A DNA stretch of 64,000 bases, taken from positions 1,426,001-1,490,000 of the forward strand of contig CANLOQ010000001.1 in NCBI GenBank assembly GCA_947492925.1, written 5' to 3'. The stretch's first letter is position 1. Each line of letters begins with the position of its first letter. The DNA is from an uncultured Sulfitobacter sp. Lineage in GTDB: Bacteria > Pseudomonadota > Alphaproteobacteria > Rhodobacterales > Rhodobacteraceae. Positions 19,090-28,491 of the stretch are shown here, in pieces. A program made the translations under genes and the position numbers. The notes beneath the pieces were generated by a model. That model worked only from the letters and a program-made list of their open reading frames with translations. It searched no databases and had not been told where the DNA came from.

Positions 19090-20688
19090 TCAGCCGATGG
19101 CGGCTGATTTTACATCGTCGTCGATGAACGGCAGATACTGCTCAAAGTTGTCCGAGAACATCGCGACCAGTTTCGCGGCCTGACGGTCATAGCTTTCCGC
19201 GTCGTCCCATGTGCGTCGTGGGTCCAGCAGGATATCGGCAACACCGCCCACGGCGACGGGCACGTCAAACCCAAAGTTGGCGTCCTTGCGGTATTCGACA
19301 TCCGCAAGGCTTCCGTCCAGAGCGGCGGTCAGCAGTGCCCGTGTGGCGCGGATGGGCATGCGTGAGCCCGTGCCATACGCACCACCTGTCCATCCGGTAT
19401 TGACCAGCCAGCAGGTTGCCCCGTGCTGGGCGATCTTTTCGCGCAGCAGGTTGCCGTAGACTTCGGGACGGCGCGGCATGAACGGCGCACCAAAGCAGGT
19501 GGAGAATGTGGGTTCAGGCTCTGTCACGCCGCGCTCTGTTCCTGCGACCTTGGAAGTAAATCCTGACAGGAAGTGGTACATCGCCTGTGCGGGGGTCAGC
19601 CGGGCGATGGGGGGCAGCACGCCAAAAGCGTCGCAGGTCAGCATGATGATGTTCTTGGGGTGACCGCCCGTCGCCTTTTCGGACGCGTTGGAGATATAGT
19701 GGAGCGGGTAGGCGCAGCGCATGTTTGCGGTCAGACTGTCGTCTTCGAAATCCAGCTCTTTTGTCTCTTCGTCGTAGATCATGTTTTCGATCACGGTGCC
19801 GAACTTGGTCGTGGTGGCATAGATCTCGGGTTCGGCCTCGGCAGAGAGGTTGATTGTCTTGGCATAACAGCCCCCTTCGAAGTTGAAGGTGCCGTTGTCG
19901 GACCAGCCGTGTTCATCATCCCCGATCAGCGTGCGCTCGGGATCGGCTGACAGCGTGGTCTTGCCCGTGCCGGACAGACCAAAAAAGACGGCGGTGTCCA
20001 CGGGGTTGCCCGTCGCGTGGTTGGCCGAGCAGTGCATCGGCATAATGCCTTTTTCGGGCAGCAGGTAGTTGAGCAGGGTGAACACGGATTTCTTGTTCTC
20101 GCCTGCGTATTCGGTGCCGCCGATCAGGATCAGCTTGCGGTCGAAATTCATCGCGATCACGGTTTCGGATCGGCAGTTGTGCTTTTTCGGGTCCGCCTGA
20201 AAGCTGGGGCAGTTGATGACGGTGAAATCAGCGGTGAACTCATCCAGATCTTCCCGCTCGGGCCGGCGCAGCATCGTGCGGATGAAAAGCCCGTGCCATG
20301 CCAGTTCAGTGACCATGCGCACGTTGATGGCGTGACGCGGGTCGGCCCCGCCGACAAGGTCCTGCACAAAATATTCGCGTCCCTGCATGTGCGCGATCAT
20401 GTCGTCATAGAGGGCGTCAAATCCTTCGACTGACATCTCGGCGTTGTTTTCCCACCAGATCGTGTCAGCCACGCTGTCGGTCTTGACCACATGCTTGTCC
20501 TTGGGCGAGCGGCCCGTGAACTTGCCCGTGGTGACCAAAAACGCGCCACCGTTGCCCAGCGTGCCTTCGCCGCGCTTCAACGCGGTTTCGATCAGCGCAG
20601 GCTCCATCAGGTTGTAATAGACATCGCCCAGCCCGCTGATCTGTTGATCCTCAAGGCGGAACTGCGGGTTTACCCGTCCAAATGTCAT
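19090..20688 (-). CDS. pckA: Phosphoenolpyruvate carboxykinase (ATP)
   Basis: PckA converts oxaloacetate and ATP to phosphoenolpyruvate and CO2, the entry to gluconeogenesis from C4 acids. The 532-residue protein has [14 protein letters not shown] near residue 60, the P-loop [10 protein letters not shown] near residue 240, DDEHGW just after it and the adenine-binding [10 protein letters not shown] near residue 440. An AGGAGA site before the ATG at 20688 decides the start; an upstream in-frame ATG at 20733 has none. It diverges from chvI-chvG, the arrangement seen in rhizobia and Agrobacterium, where ChvI regulates pckA. Confidence 0.97.
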   Translation of the reverse strand: MTFGRVNPQFRLEDQQISGLGDVYYNLMEPALIETALKRGEGTLGNGGAFLVTTGKFTGRSPKDKHVVKTDSVADTIWWENNAEMSVEGFDALYDDMIAHMQGREYFVQDLVGGADPRHAINVRMVTELAWHGLFIRTMLRRPEREDLDEFTADFTVINCPSFQADPKKHNCRSETVIAMNFDRKLILIGGTEYAGENKKSVFTLLNYLLPEKGIMPMHCSANHATGNPVDTAVFFGLSGTGKTTLSADPERTLIGDDEHGWSDNGTFNFEGGCYAKTINLSAEAEPEIYATTTKFGTVIENMIYDEETKELDFEDDSLTANMRCAYPLHYISNASEKATGGHPKNIIMLTCDAFGVLPPIARLTPAQAMYHFLSGFTSKVAGTERGVTEPEPTFSTCFGAPFMPRRPEVYGNLLREKIAQHGATCWLVNTGWTGGAYGTGSRMPIRATRALLTAALDGSLADVEYRKDANFGFDVPVAVGGVADILLDPRRTWDDAESYDRQAAKLVAMFSDNFEQYLPFIDDDVKSAAIG

Positions 20689-21049
20689 GTAATTTCTCCT
20701 GTAGGCGCGCGCGATGCGGCGCGGGTCAGACATAAGCGGCCCTGTCGGCCACGACCCTTTAAGGTCATAAAGCGCCTCTTAGCACGAGGGTTTGCAAAAT
20801 GAACAGACAGGCATGTCGCAGTTAGCGCCATCATGGCGAACTTTGGCGTCGCGCGGTGCAATACGGCAAATCCTAACCAACGCGTCATGGTGGAAAGTGC
20901 GGCAATTTAGCCATTCCTAACCAAATTATGGCGGGAATAAGGCCGGGGCGTTCGCTGATTCGCAGTTAGAGATTGATTCGCAGAGGAAAAGTAGTGAACA
21001 TGATGCAAAACACAAAAAACGACAATTGAGCAGTACAAGGAAACAGGCA
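20689..21049. promoter_or_regulatory. pckA/chvI divergent control region with paired direct repeats
   Basis: The 361-base gap holds no gene. Two pairs of direct repeats are visible: TCCTAACCAA at 20871-20880 and again at 20915-20924 (44 bases apart, each followed within about ten bases by ATGG), and TGATTCGCAG at 20956-20965 and 20974-20983 (18 bases apart). Spacings near whole helical turns would suit a dimeric response regulator such as ChvI. The part nearer pckA is G+C-rich and has no clear motif. Confidence 0.5.
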
Positions 21050-21751
21050 ATGTCAAAAATTGCATTGGTGGACGACGACAGGAACATCCTGACGTCGGTC
21101 TCGATGACTCTTGAAGCCGAAGGTTTCGAGGTGGAAACATACAACGACGGTCAGGCCGCGTTGGACGCATTCAACAAAAAGCTGCCCGATATGGCCGTGC
21201 TGGACATCAAGATGCCGCGCATGGACGGGATGGACCTGTTGCAGCGTCTGCGCCAGAAAACCGCGATGCCGGTGATCTTTCTTACGTCGAAAGACGATGA
21301 GATCGACGAGGTTCTGGGACTGCGCATGGGCGCGGATGACTATGTAAAAAAGCCTTTCAGCCAGCGTTTGCTGGTCGAACGCATCCGCGCGCTGCTGCGC
21401 CGTCAGGACGCTGTTGATACGGGCGAGGTGGGCGACACCGAAGAGACAAAGGTGATGGAGCGCGGCGATCTGCGCATGGATCCCCTGCGTCACGCGGTGG
21501 CCTGGAAGGGCAAGGATGTATCGCTGACCGTGACCGAATTCCTGCTGTTGCAGGCACTCGCACAGCGCCCCGGCTTTGTGAAATCGCGCGATCAGCTGAT
21601 GGATGTCGCCTACGACGATCAGGTCTATGTGGACGACCGCACCATCGACAGCCATATCAAGCGCCTGCGCAAGAAGATGCGCACGGCGGACGATGAATTC
21701 TCCGCGATTGAGACACTTTACGGTATCGGCTACAGATATAACGAAGAGTGA
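21050..21751 (+). CDS. chvI: Response regulator ChvI (OmpR/PhoB type)
   Basis: The 233-residue protein has a receiver domain with the acidic pocket LVDDD at residues 6-10, the phospho-acceptor Asp52 in VLDIKMP, and the conserved Lys in DDYVKKPFS near residue 103. A winged-helix DNA-binding domain of OmpR type follows ([31 protein letters not shown]). The start at 21050 gives [10 protein letters not shown] and follows an AAGGAAA site. ChvG-ChvI responds to acid and envelope cues in alphaproteobacteria and adjusts central metabolism. chvG follows after 9 bases. Confidence 0.93.
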   Translation: MSKIALVDDDRNILTSVSMTLEAEGFEVETYNDGQAALDAFNKKLPDMAVLDIKMPRMDGMDLLQRLRQKTAMPVIFLTSKDDEIDEVLGLRMGADDYVKKPFSQRLLVERIRALLRRQDAVDTGEVGDTEETKVMERGDLRMDPLRHAVAWKGKDVSLTVTEFLLLQALAQRPGFVKSRDQLMDVAYDDQVYVDDRTIDSHIKRLRKKMRTADDEFSAIETLYGIGYRYNEE

Positions 21752-21760
21752 TCTTGCCGC

Positions 21761-23485
21761 ATGGCGATTGTAGAGAGGAATTTTGTGCGTGATCTAAGCA
21801 CGCCTGCACGGGACGGTGATGTTGTTCTGGGTGACGACTGGGTTGCCCCCAACAACACCGGATCGGAAGAATTGAGGGTTCGTCGTGAACGGCGGGGCCT
21901 TTTTTCCTTGCGCGGCTCGCCCCTGACGCGCAAAATCATCACGTTCAATCTGATTGCCCTCAATATCCTTGTTGCGGGGATCCTCTATCTTAATTCGTCG
22001 CGCGACAGCCTTGCGGTGCAACGTGCGGCGGCGCTGGTGTCAGAAGCGGAACTGATCGCGGATGTGATCGAGGCCAAGTTGCCTGCGGGTGAACCCGTGG
22101 TGTTGGCGAGCGGCGACACCGTTGATGTGTCTGCAACCCTTGCCGCGATTGACCTGCGCAGTGGCATCGACGTTTTTGTATATGACCCCGAAGAAACCCT
22201 TGTCGCCCAGATGGAAGGGAAGCTTTCGCTTGGGTCGGCCAACCGGCCCGCGCCTGACAGCAACCGGACCTTCCTGACGGATGGGCTGAACTGGGTCTGG
22301 GAGAACTTTACCGGTCTGTTTGGCAGCGGTGTTGCGGCGGACGCGGTTCCGATTGAAGAACAATTCAAGCCCCTGATCGCGGGCAGCCTTGAAAGCGGAA
22401 CACGCATTGAAAACGCTTTGGACGGGGAAGGTGGTACGCTCTTTACCGTCATCACGCCGATCATGCAGGACGGCACACCGGTGGGTGCGGTTGCCATTGC
22501 CTCTGCCGCTGGTGAAATTGACAATCTGGTGCGTGGCGAACGCGAACGCGTGTTGCAGATGTTCGTGATCGCTACGCTCGTGTCCATCGGCCTCAGCCTT
22601 GTGCTGGCTTCGACCATCGCAAATCCGTTGGCTGATCTGGCTGCTGCGGCTGAGCTGGGCCGCGACAAGAACGCGCGCAAGGTCAATCCGGGGCGCATCC
22701 GTATTCCCGACCTGACAGCCAGACCCGATGAAATCGGACGGCTTTCCGGCGCGCTGCGCGGTATGGTTTCGGCGCTGTACAACCGGATCGACAGCAACGA
22801 ACAATTTGCGGCTGACGTGGCCCATGAGATCAAGAACCCGCTGGCGTCGCTGCGGTCTGCCGTGGGCACACTGCGGATGATCAAGCGCGAGGATCAGCGC
22901 GAAAAACTGCTCGACGTGATTGACCACGACGTGCTGCGTCTGGACCGGCTTGTCAGCGATATTTCCAATGCCTCCCGGCTTGATTCCGAGCTGGTCAAGG
23001 AAGAGGAAGAACAGTTTGACCTGCTGAAAATGGTTGGCAACCTTGGCCAGTATCTGGGTGAGAATGCCAAGGGCAAAGGCATTGATTTCATCACTGATCT
23101 GCCCGATGAGCCGATCCTTGTTCACGGGCTGGAGGCGCGGCTGGCGCAGGTGTTTGTGAACCTGATCGATAATGCGATTTCCTTCTGCGAGGACGGGGAT
23201 GCGGTGCGCGTCTGGGTTCGTCAAAAGGAAAACCGCGTTCTTGTGGTGGTAGAAGACACCGGCCCGGGCATCCCCGAACAGGCGCTTTCAAAGATCTTTA
23301 AACGCTTCTATTCACAACGCCCCGATGAGCATTTCGGCAACAACTCCGGGCTTGGCCTTGCCATCTCGAAACAGATTGTCGAGGCGCATGGCGGCGTGAT
23401 CTGGGCCGAGAACATCCGCCCGACCGAGGCTGACATCACCTCCGATCCGCTGGGCGCGCGTTTTGTGGTGGGTCTGCCGACCTGA
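21761..23485 (+). CDS. chvG: Sensor histidine kinase ChvG
   Basis: The 574-residue membrane kinase shows a first membrane segment near residue 65 (FNLIALNILVAGILYL), a periplasmic domain of about 180 residues, a second segment near residue 270, a HAMP linker and then a HisKA domain with the phospho-acceptor His355 in DVAHEIKNPLASL. The ATPase domain carries NLIDNAISFC, DTGPGIP and GLGLAISKQIVEAHGG. In ChvG homologues the periplasmic repressor ExoR controls the kinase; no exoR lies in this window. It is coupled with chvI. Confidence 0.92.
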   Translation: MAIVERNFVRDLSTPARDGDVVLGDDWVAPNNTGSEELRVRRERRGLFSLRGSPLTRKIITFNLIALNILVAGILYLNSSRDSLAVQRAAALVSEAELIADVIEAKLPAGEPVVLASGDTVDVSATLAAIDLRSGIDVFVYDPEETLVAQMEGKLSLGSANRPAPDSNRTFLTDGLNWVWENFTGLFGSGVAADAVPIEEQFKPLIAGSLESGTRIENALDGEGGTLFTVITPIMQDGTPVGAVAIASAAGEIDNLVRGERERVLQMFVIATLVSIGLSLVLASTIANPLADLAAAAELGRDKNARKVNPGRIRIPDLTARPDEIGRLSGALRGMVSALYNRIDSNEQFAADVAHEIKNPLASLRSAVGTLRMIKREDQREKLLDVIDHDVLRLDRLVSDISNASRLDSELVKEEEEQFDLLKMVGNLGQYLGENAKGKGIDFITDLPDEPILVHGLEARLAQVFVNLIDNAISFCEDGDAVRVWVRQKENRVLVVVEDTGPGIPEQALSKIFKRFYSQRPDEHFGNNSGLGLAISKQIVEAHGGVIWAENIRPTEADITSDPLGARFVVGLPT

Positions 23486-23491
23486 TCCGTG

Positions 23492-23926
23492 ATGCGCCCG
23501 GATGCCCCGCTTGTTGTGCATGCCACCACCGTGAATATCGGCGGGCAGGGCATTGTCATTCTGGGGGCGTCAGGCACCGGTAAATCAAACCTTGCCCTTC
23601 ACCTGATATCGCTTGGGGCCGTGTTGGTTGCCGATGACCGGACAGAGCTGTGGCGTGACGCTGATTGTGTGATGGCCGATTGCCCCCCTGCCATCACCGG
23701 ATTGATCGAGGCGCGGGGAATTGGGCTGTTGCCGGTTCCGGTTGCAGGGGCCACGCCCGTGGGATTGGTGATTGATCTGGACCGCGAAGAGCCCGATCGT
23801 TTGCCGCACCTGCATCACCACAGCCTTTTGGGCCAGCAACTGCCGTGCCTTTGGCGGGCCCCGGCATCACATTTTCCGGCGGCTGTCTTGCTTTGGGTCA
23901 AAGCGCACTTACTTTCTGGCCAATGA
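23492..23926 (+). CDS. hprK: HPr kinase/phosphatase, short alphaproteobacterial form
   Basis: The 144-residue protein contains the HprK P-loop ILGASGTGKSNLAL near residue 30 and the following LVADDRTEL motif, but lacks the N-terminal domain found in Gram-positive HprK, as is normal in alphaproteobacteria. It would phosphorylate HPr on serine, linking PTS signalling to metabolism. A GTG one codon upstream (23489) could also start it. It begins 6 bases after chvG, and its stop overlaps the rapZ start (ATGA). Confidence 0.85.
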   Translation: MRPDAPLVVHATTVNIGGQGIVILGASGTGKSNLALHLISLGAVLVADDRTELWRDADCVMADCPPAITGLIEARGIGLLPVPVAGATPVGLVIDLDREEPDRLPHLHHHSLLGQQLPCLWRAPASHFPAAVLLWVKAHLLSGQ

Positions 23927-24840
23927 CACAAATGTCTGCCTCTGCACGCGCTGATGCGCCCCCTTTCGTGCGGCGCTGCGTTCTGGTGACCGGTCCGTCC
24001 GGGGCCGGACGCTCAACCGCGCTGAACGTGCTTGAGGATGCGGGGTTTGAGACAATTGACAATCTGCCGTTGTCGATGCTGCGCGGCATGCTGGAAGACA
24101 CCGCACAAACCCGTCCGCTGGCCCTTGGGGTGGATGCGCGCAGCCGGGGGTTTTCGACCGATGCGCTGCTTGATCTTCTGGGTCAGATGGCGGGGCGCGC
24201 GGACCTGAGCATTGACGTCCTTTACCTTGATTGCGCGCCGAATGTGCTGTTGCGCCGCTTTTCCGAAACGCGCCGTCGCCACCCGCTTGCGGACGGCGGG
24301 CCGCCGGTCATGGGCATTGACCGGGAGCAGGCGCTTTTGCAGCCGCTGCGTTCGCGGGCGGATGTACTGATCGACACGACAGAGCTGAATATCCATGAAT
24401 TGCGCACCGAAGTGGAGCAATGGTTCGCGCCCGAAGGTCAGCATCTGTTGAGCGTTTCGGTGCAGTCATTTTCGTACAAGCGCGGGCTGCCCCGGTCCGT
24501 GGATATGGTTTTTGACTGCCGTTTTCTGCGCAATCCCCATTGGGACCCGACGTTGCGCAATTCCGACGGGCGTGACGCAAGCGTGGCGGCCTATGTGGCA
24601 AAGGACCCCCGTTTTGCCGAATTTGCCGATCAGGTCTATGGTCTGAGCATGCTTTTGCTGCCTGCGTTCCGTGAGGAAGGGAAATCAAATATCTCTATTG
24701 CTTTCGGGTGTACCGGTGGGCAACACCGTTCCGTAGCGATGGCCGAACAGCATGCTTTGCGCCTTGCGCAACAGGGCTGGCAGGTGTCAACTAGGCACCG
24801 GGAGCTTGACCGCCAGCTTGAAGGACACGGCAACCTGTGA
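23923..24840 (+). CDS. rapZ: RNase adapter / nucleotide-binding protein RapZ
   Basis: RapZ (YvcJ family) is a P-loop protein that in enterobacteria guides RNase E to a small RNA controlling amino-sugar synthesis; its target here is unknown. The 305-residue product has Walker A GPSGAGRST near residue 22, a DTTELNIHELR segment near residue 150, FSYKRGLPRSVDMVFDCRFL near residue 185 and the C-terminal GCTGGQHRSVA phosphate-binding loop. I start at 23923, where ATG overlaps the hprK stop, rather than at an ATG at 23845 inside hprK. Confidence 0.93.
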   Translation: MTQMSASARADAPPFVRRCVLVTGPSGAGRSTALNVLEDAGFETIDNLPLSMLRGMLEDTAQTRPLALGVDARSRGFSTDALLDLLGQMAGRADLSIDVLYLDCAPNVLLRRFSETRRRHPLADGGPPVMGIDREQALLQPLRSRADVLIDTTELNIHELRTEVEQWFAPEGQHLLSVSVQSFSYKRGLPRSVDMVFDCRFLRNPHWDPTLRNSDGRDASVAAYVAKDPRFAEFADQVYGLSMLLLPAFREEGKSNISIAFGCTGGQHRSVAMAEQHALRLAQQGWQVSTRHRELDRQLEGHGNL

Positions 24841-25229
24841 TCGGAATTGTGATAGTTGCACATGGCGGACTGGCGCGGGAATATCTTGCGGCCATTGAGC
24901 ATGTGGTGGGATCGCAGCTGGGGGTGCGCGCCATTTCCATTGACGCCGATCATGACCGTGATGCCAAACAATCAGAGATTTGCGCCGCTGCCGATGCGGT
25001 GGATCAGGGCCTTGGCGTGGTGATCGTGACCGATCTTTTTGGCGGCTCTCCTTCAAACCTGTCGCTGCGGGCCTGCCAACCGGAAAACCGCCGCATTATC
25101 TATGGCGCGAACCTGCCGATGCTGATCAAGCTGGCCAAATCACGCCAGATGGATGTACCTGATGCCGTCCGTGCCGCGCTTGAGGCCGGTAAGAAATATA
25201 TCGACAGTCAGAATGTCAGCGTCAGCTAA
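24837..25229 (+). CDS. PTS system EIIA component, mannose/fructose type
   Basis: The 130-residue EIIA-Man-like protein opens GIVIVAHGGLAREYL, whose histidine (residue 9) is the site phosphorylated by HPr, and carries VVIVTDLFGGSPSNLSL near residue 62. In alphaproteobacteria this stand-alone EIIA takes part in regulatory rather than transport PTS. The start is a GTG that overlaps the rapZ stop (24837-24840). It is followed closely by HPr. No sugar permease or enzyme I gene is in the window. Confidence 0.92.
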   Translation: MIGIVIVAHGGLAREYLAAIEHVVGSQLGVRAISIDADHDRDAKQSEICAAADAVDQGLGVVIVTDLFGGSPSNLSLRACQPENRRIIYGANLPMLIKLAKSRQMDVPDAVRAALEAGKKYIDSQNVSVS

Positions 25230-25242
25230 AGGCCCAATTCAA

Positions 25243-25512
25243 ATGCCCAATGTCACTCTTGAAATCGTTAACCAAAAAGGTCTGCACGCGCGGGCGTCTG
25301 CCAAACTGGTCGAAGTGGTCGAAGCATTTGACGCCCGTGCCGAGGTCAGCAAGGATGGTATGACCGCATCGGGTGACAGCATCATGGGACTTTTGATGTT
25401 GGCAGCCGCCCGGGGAAGCACTATTGACGTGCAGACTTCGGGGCCCGACGCCGATGCGCTGGCCGAAGCGCTGACCGCGCTGGTCGCGGACAAGTTTGGC
25501 GAAGGCAACTGA
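25243..25512 (+). CDS. ptsH: Phosphocarrier protein HPr
   Basis: HPr relays phosphate from enzyme I to EIIA proteins. The 89-residue protein has the active-site NQKGLHARASAKLVE with His16-type residue near position 15, and the regulatory serine region GDSIMGLLMLAAARG near residue 46, the HprK target. The start at 25243 gives MPNVTLEIVN, the usual HPr beginning. An in-frame ATG at 25213 would overlap the EIIA gene. It completes the hprK-rapZ-EIIA-HPr block behind chvG. Confidence 0.94.
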   Translation: MPNVTLEIVNQKGLHARASAKLVEVVEAFDARAEVSKDGMTASGDSIMGLLMLAAARGSTIDVQTSGPDADALAEALTALVADKFGEGN

Positions 25513-25543
25513 CACTTGCAGGCCGACCTGAAAGGGTGATCTT

Positions 25544-26434
25544 TTGGTGGACGACGCACATACGATGACAGGCCAGACCGATGGGTCGGCAGGGGCGGCA
25601 CCCGACGCGCCGGTCAAATATGACCGCCGCAGCCTGTCCTACGCGTCCACATTTCAGGACCCATTCAAGGCCCGGATGATCAGCCTGATCGAGCTGTTGA
25701 CCGGCAAACTGACCATCCTGCGGCTGGTGCGCAAGTTTGAACGCAGTGGTGCGCCCACGGGGCAGGCATTCTGGCGCGGTGCGCTTGATACGATGGGTAT
25801 TGATTTGACCACACCGCAAAGCCAGCTTGACCGTATTCCGCGTGAAGGACCCGTCGTGGTGGTGGCCAACCATCCGCACGGTATGGTCGACGGAATGATC
25901 TTTGCCGATCTGATTGGCCGGGTGCGTCCCGATTACCGCATCCTTACCCGTTCATTGCTGACTTCGATCGACGAGGTCGCAGGAAGCTTTATGATCCCGG
26001 TGCCTTTCCCCCATGACCCCGACGCACAGCGCAAAGGGGTTGAAATGCGTGCGGCTGCGATGAAACATCTAAAGGACGGTGGTGTTGTGGCGCTTTTCCC
26101 TTCGGGTGTTGTGGCCGCGTCAGAGACGTGGTGGGGCCCGGCGGTCGAGGCGGAGTGGAACGTGTTCACCGCGAAAATGATCCGCCGTTCCGGTGCGCAG
26201 GTTGTTCCGATGAAATTCCCCGGCCAGAACAGCCGCGCCTATCAGATCGCCAACAAGGTCAGCCCGATGTTGCGGCAGGGGCTGTTGTTGCACGAGATCG
26301 TGCACAGTTGTAACAAGCCGCAGGGGCCGGTGGTAGGCCATCCGATCCCGCAATCCGAAATCGACGCCCGGTCCGATGACCCGCGCGGGTTCATGGCGTG
26401 GCTGCGCGCGCATACGCTTGCACTGAAGGACTGA
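25544..26434 (+). CDS. Lysophospholipid acyltransferase family protein (PlsC-like)
   Basis: The 296-residue protein carries the acyltransferase core: VVVANHPHGMVDGMIFADLIG near residue 105 (an NHPxG variant of the HX4D box seen in PlsC and hemolysin-like acyltransferases), ILTRSLL, and LFPSGVVAAS near residue 185 (FPEG-like acceptor-binding block). It should transfer acyl chains to a lysophospholipid or related lipid at the membrane; the lipid is not identifiable. The start is uncertain: TTG 25544 lies 7 bases after AAAGGG, with GTG 25547 and ATG 25565 as alternatives. Confidence 0.82.
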   Translation: MVDDAHTMTGQTDGSAGAAPDAPVKYDRRSLSYASTFQDPFKARMISLIELLTGKLTILRLVRKFERSGAPTGQAFWRGALDTMGIDLTTPQSQLDRIPREGPVVVVANHPHGMVDGMIFADLIGRVRPDYRILTRSLLTSIDEVAGSFMIPVPFPHDPDAQRKGVEMRAAAMKHLKDGGVVALFPSGVVAASETWWGPAVEAEWNVFTAKMIRRSGAQVVPMKFPGQNSRAYQIANKVSPMLRQGLLLHEIVHSCNKPQGPVVGHPIPQSEIDARSDDPRGFMAWLRAHTLALKD

Positions 26435-26562
26435 TCCAGCGTTGCCAAAAGGGCAGCCGCTTCGGTAAAAGTGCGGTGCCGCACATCTTTGAGGCCATTT
26501 ACACCGTCCGCATGACCACCCCGCGCCGTCCGGCAGCGTGGATGCGTCGTGGCGTTGAGCCG

Positions 26563-27438
26563 CTAGCGTGTCGGCACCGGCATGTCACCGCGGTAGTCAT
26601 AAAACCCACGCTGTGATTTGCGGCCCAGCCATCCGGCCTCCACGTATTTGGTCAGCAGGGGGCAGGGGCGGTATTTTGTATCCGCCAGACCGTCGTGCAA
26701 CACGTTCATGATCGCAAGGCAGGTGTCCAGACCGATGAAATCAGCCAGTTCAAGTGGGCCCATCGGGTGATTGGCCCCCAGCTTCATCGAACTGTCGATG
26801 GATTGGACGTTTCCGACCCCTTCATAAAGCGTGTAGACCGCTTCGTTGATCATCGGCATCAGAATGCGGTTCACGATGAAGGCGGGAAAATCCTCGGCTG
26901 AGGCAGCGGTTTTGCCCAGGCGGTCGACCACATTCTTGCAGGCTTTGAAGGTTTCCTCATCCGTCGCAATGCCCCGGATCAATTCCACCAGCTGCATCAC
27001 CGGCACGGGGTTCATGAAATGGAACCCCATGAATTTTTCGGGTCGGTCGGTGCGGCTGGCCAGTCGTGTGATCGAGATGGAGGAGGTGTTCGAGGTCAGG
27101 ATCGTCTCGGGTTTCAGATGCGGCAGCAGGTCTTCGAAGATCGCCTGTTTCACGGTTTCGCGCTCTGTCGCGGCTTCGATGATCAGATCGCTTGGCCCAA
27201 GGTCGGTCAGCGTGGTTGTCGTGGTGATCCGGGCCATCGCGGATGTCATATCGGCTTCGGCCACTTTGCCGCGTCCCACTTGCCGCGACAGGTTGCCCTC
27301 AATCGTTTTCATCGCGGCCTGCAGCGCATCATCGCTGATGTCGGTCATCTGTACGTCATAGCCCGCGAGAGCCATCACATGGGCAATACCATTGCCCATC
27401 TGTCCCGCGCCAACGATGCCGATTGTCTGGATGTCCAT
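26563..27438 (-). CDS. hbdA: 3-hydroxybutyryl-CoA dehydrogenase
   Basis: The 291-residue protein has the NAD-binding GIVGAGQMGNGIAHVMALAG at its N-terminus and the catalytic His-Glu relay in GFHFMNPVPVMQLVELIRG near residue 140, followed by the HCDH C-terminal domain with NRILMPMINEAVYTLYEGVG. This is the short single-domain HBD type that interconverts acetoacetyl-CoA and 3-hydroxybutyryl-CoA, feeding polyhydroxybutyrate or the ethylmalonyl-CoA pathway. In many relatives it lies next to etfA; here the DUF6473 gene separates them. Confidence 0.93.
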   Translation of the reverse strand: MDIQTIGIVGAGQMGNGIAHVMALAGYDVQMTDISDDALQAAMKTIEGNLSRQVGRGKVAEADMTSAMARITTTTTLTDLGPSDLIIEAATERETVKQAIFEDLLPHLKPETILTSNTSSISITRLASRTDRPEKFMGFHFMNPVPVMQLVELIRGIATDEETFKACKNVVDRLGKTAASAEDFPAFIVNRILMPMINEAVYTLYEGVGNVQSIDSSMKLGANHPMGPLELADFIGLDTCLAIMNVLHDGLADTKYRPCPLLTKYVEAGWLGRKSQRGFYDYRGDMPVPTR

Positions 27439-27595
27439 GCGAGGTCCTTTCTGGTTTCACGCCACAATAGGGGGCGCAGGGGGGCCACCGCAAGGGCAGG
27501 TGTTCAGCGTAATTCACGCTAAATGCGCCGTTTAAGCGAATCGCAACGCGCTGTTGTCATGGTCGCCGCCGGGTGAACTGAAAAAGGTGGGTGAG

Positions 27596-28429
27596 ATGAC
27601 CTATGATGCACTGGGGCCGGGGCCCCTGGATTATTTGCCGTGCCGGTATGGCACATCGAAACTTCTCTTTCGTGGGCCGCGCCGCGATTTGTCAGAACCG
27701 TATCTGGCGTTTGTCGGTGCCACGGAGACATACGGAAAATTCATTGAAACGCCATTTCCGGCCTTGGTCGAACGCGCGCTTGGTATCAATTGTGCGAATT
27801 TTGGACAACTGAACGCGGGCATTGACGCTTTTGCGCAGGATCCGTTTGTGATTGAGGCCGCAGCCGCAGCAAAGGTGACCGTGGTGCAGGTGATGGGCGC
27901 GCAGAACATGACCAACCGGTTTTATGCCGTCCATCCGCGCCGCAATGACCGTTTTATTTCCACGTCAACGCTGCTGCGCACAATTTACAGGGAAGTGGAT
28001 TTTTCCGAATTTCACTACACCAAACACATGCTTGGGCGGCTCAAGCAGGTGTCGCCGGACCGGTTTGAGGCCGTCCGCAATGAGTTGCGGGAGGCATGGG
28101 TGGCGCGGATGCGGCTGATGCTGAACCGGATAGCAGGCAAATCTGTGCTTTTGTGGTTTTCCGACAGATCCCCCGAAGAACAGGAGACCGGTGCCCCGGA
28201 TGATATCGGCTGTGATCCGCTGTTTGTGACCCGTGACATGCTGAATGATATCAAACCCCATGCGACCGCCCTGATCGAGGTTGTCGCCTCGCGGGACGCC
28301 ACCGCGCAGGGTACTGATGGAATGCTGTTTGACGAACTTGAGGTTGCGGCAGCGTCAGCAATGTTAAGCGTCAAGGCGCATGAGGAAGCGGCGGAGGCGG
28401 TGGTTGAGGCAATCCGGCGGATCAGCTGA
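27596..28429 (+). CDS. DUF6473 family protein
   Basis: The 277-residue protein begins MTYDALGPGPLDYLPCRYG, continues LAFVGATETYGKFIETPFP, and has NFGQLNAGIDAF near residue 80; this start pattern belongs to DUF6473, proteins with an SGNH-like flavour that occur in Rhodobacterales. Its role is unknown. The ATG at 27596 follows an AAAGGTGG site and matches the conserved start; an upstream start at 27554 is in frame but lacks a site. It converges with etfA, with a terminator hairpin between. Confidence 0.75.
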   Translation: MTYDALGPGPLDYLPCRYGTSKLLFRGPRRDLSEPYLAFVGATETYGKFIETPFPALVERALGINCANFGQLNAGIDAFAQDPFVIEAAAAAKVTVVQVMGAQNMTNRFYAVHPRRNDRFISTSTLLRTIYREVDFSEFHYTKHMLGRLKQVSPDRFEAVRNELREAWVARMRLMLNRIAGKSVLLWFSDRSPEEQETGAPDDIGCDPLFVTRDMLNDIKPHATALIEVVASRDATAQGTDGMLFDELEVAAASAMLSVKAHEEAAEAVVEAIRRIS

Positions 28430-28432
28430 ACG

Positions 28433-28464
28433 AAAAAGGCCCATCCGCTTGGGATGGGCCTTTT
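28433..28464. terminator. Bidirectional intrinsic terminator
   Basis: A GGCCCATCC stem with a short loop and its complement GGATGGGCC is flanked by a run of A on the left and T on the right, so it can end transcripts from both the DUF6473 gene and the convergent etfBA genes. Confidence 0.85.
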
Positions 28465-28491
28465 GAATGCGGAGCACTTTGCGCGCCGGGC

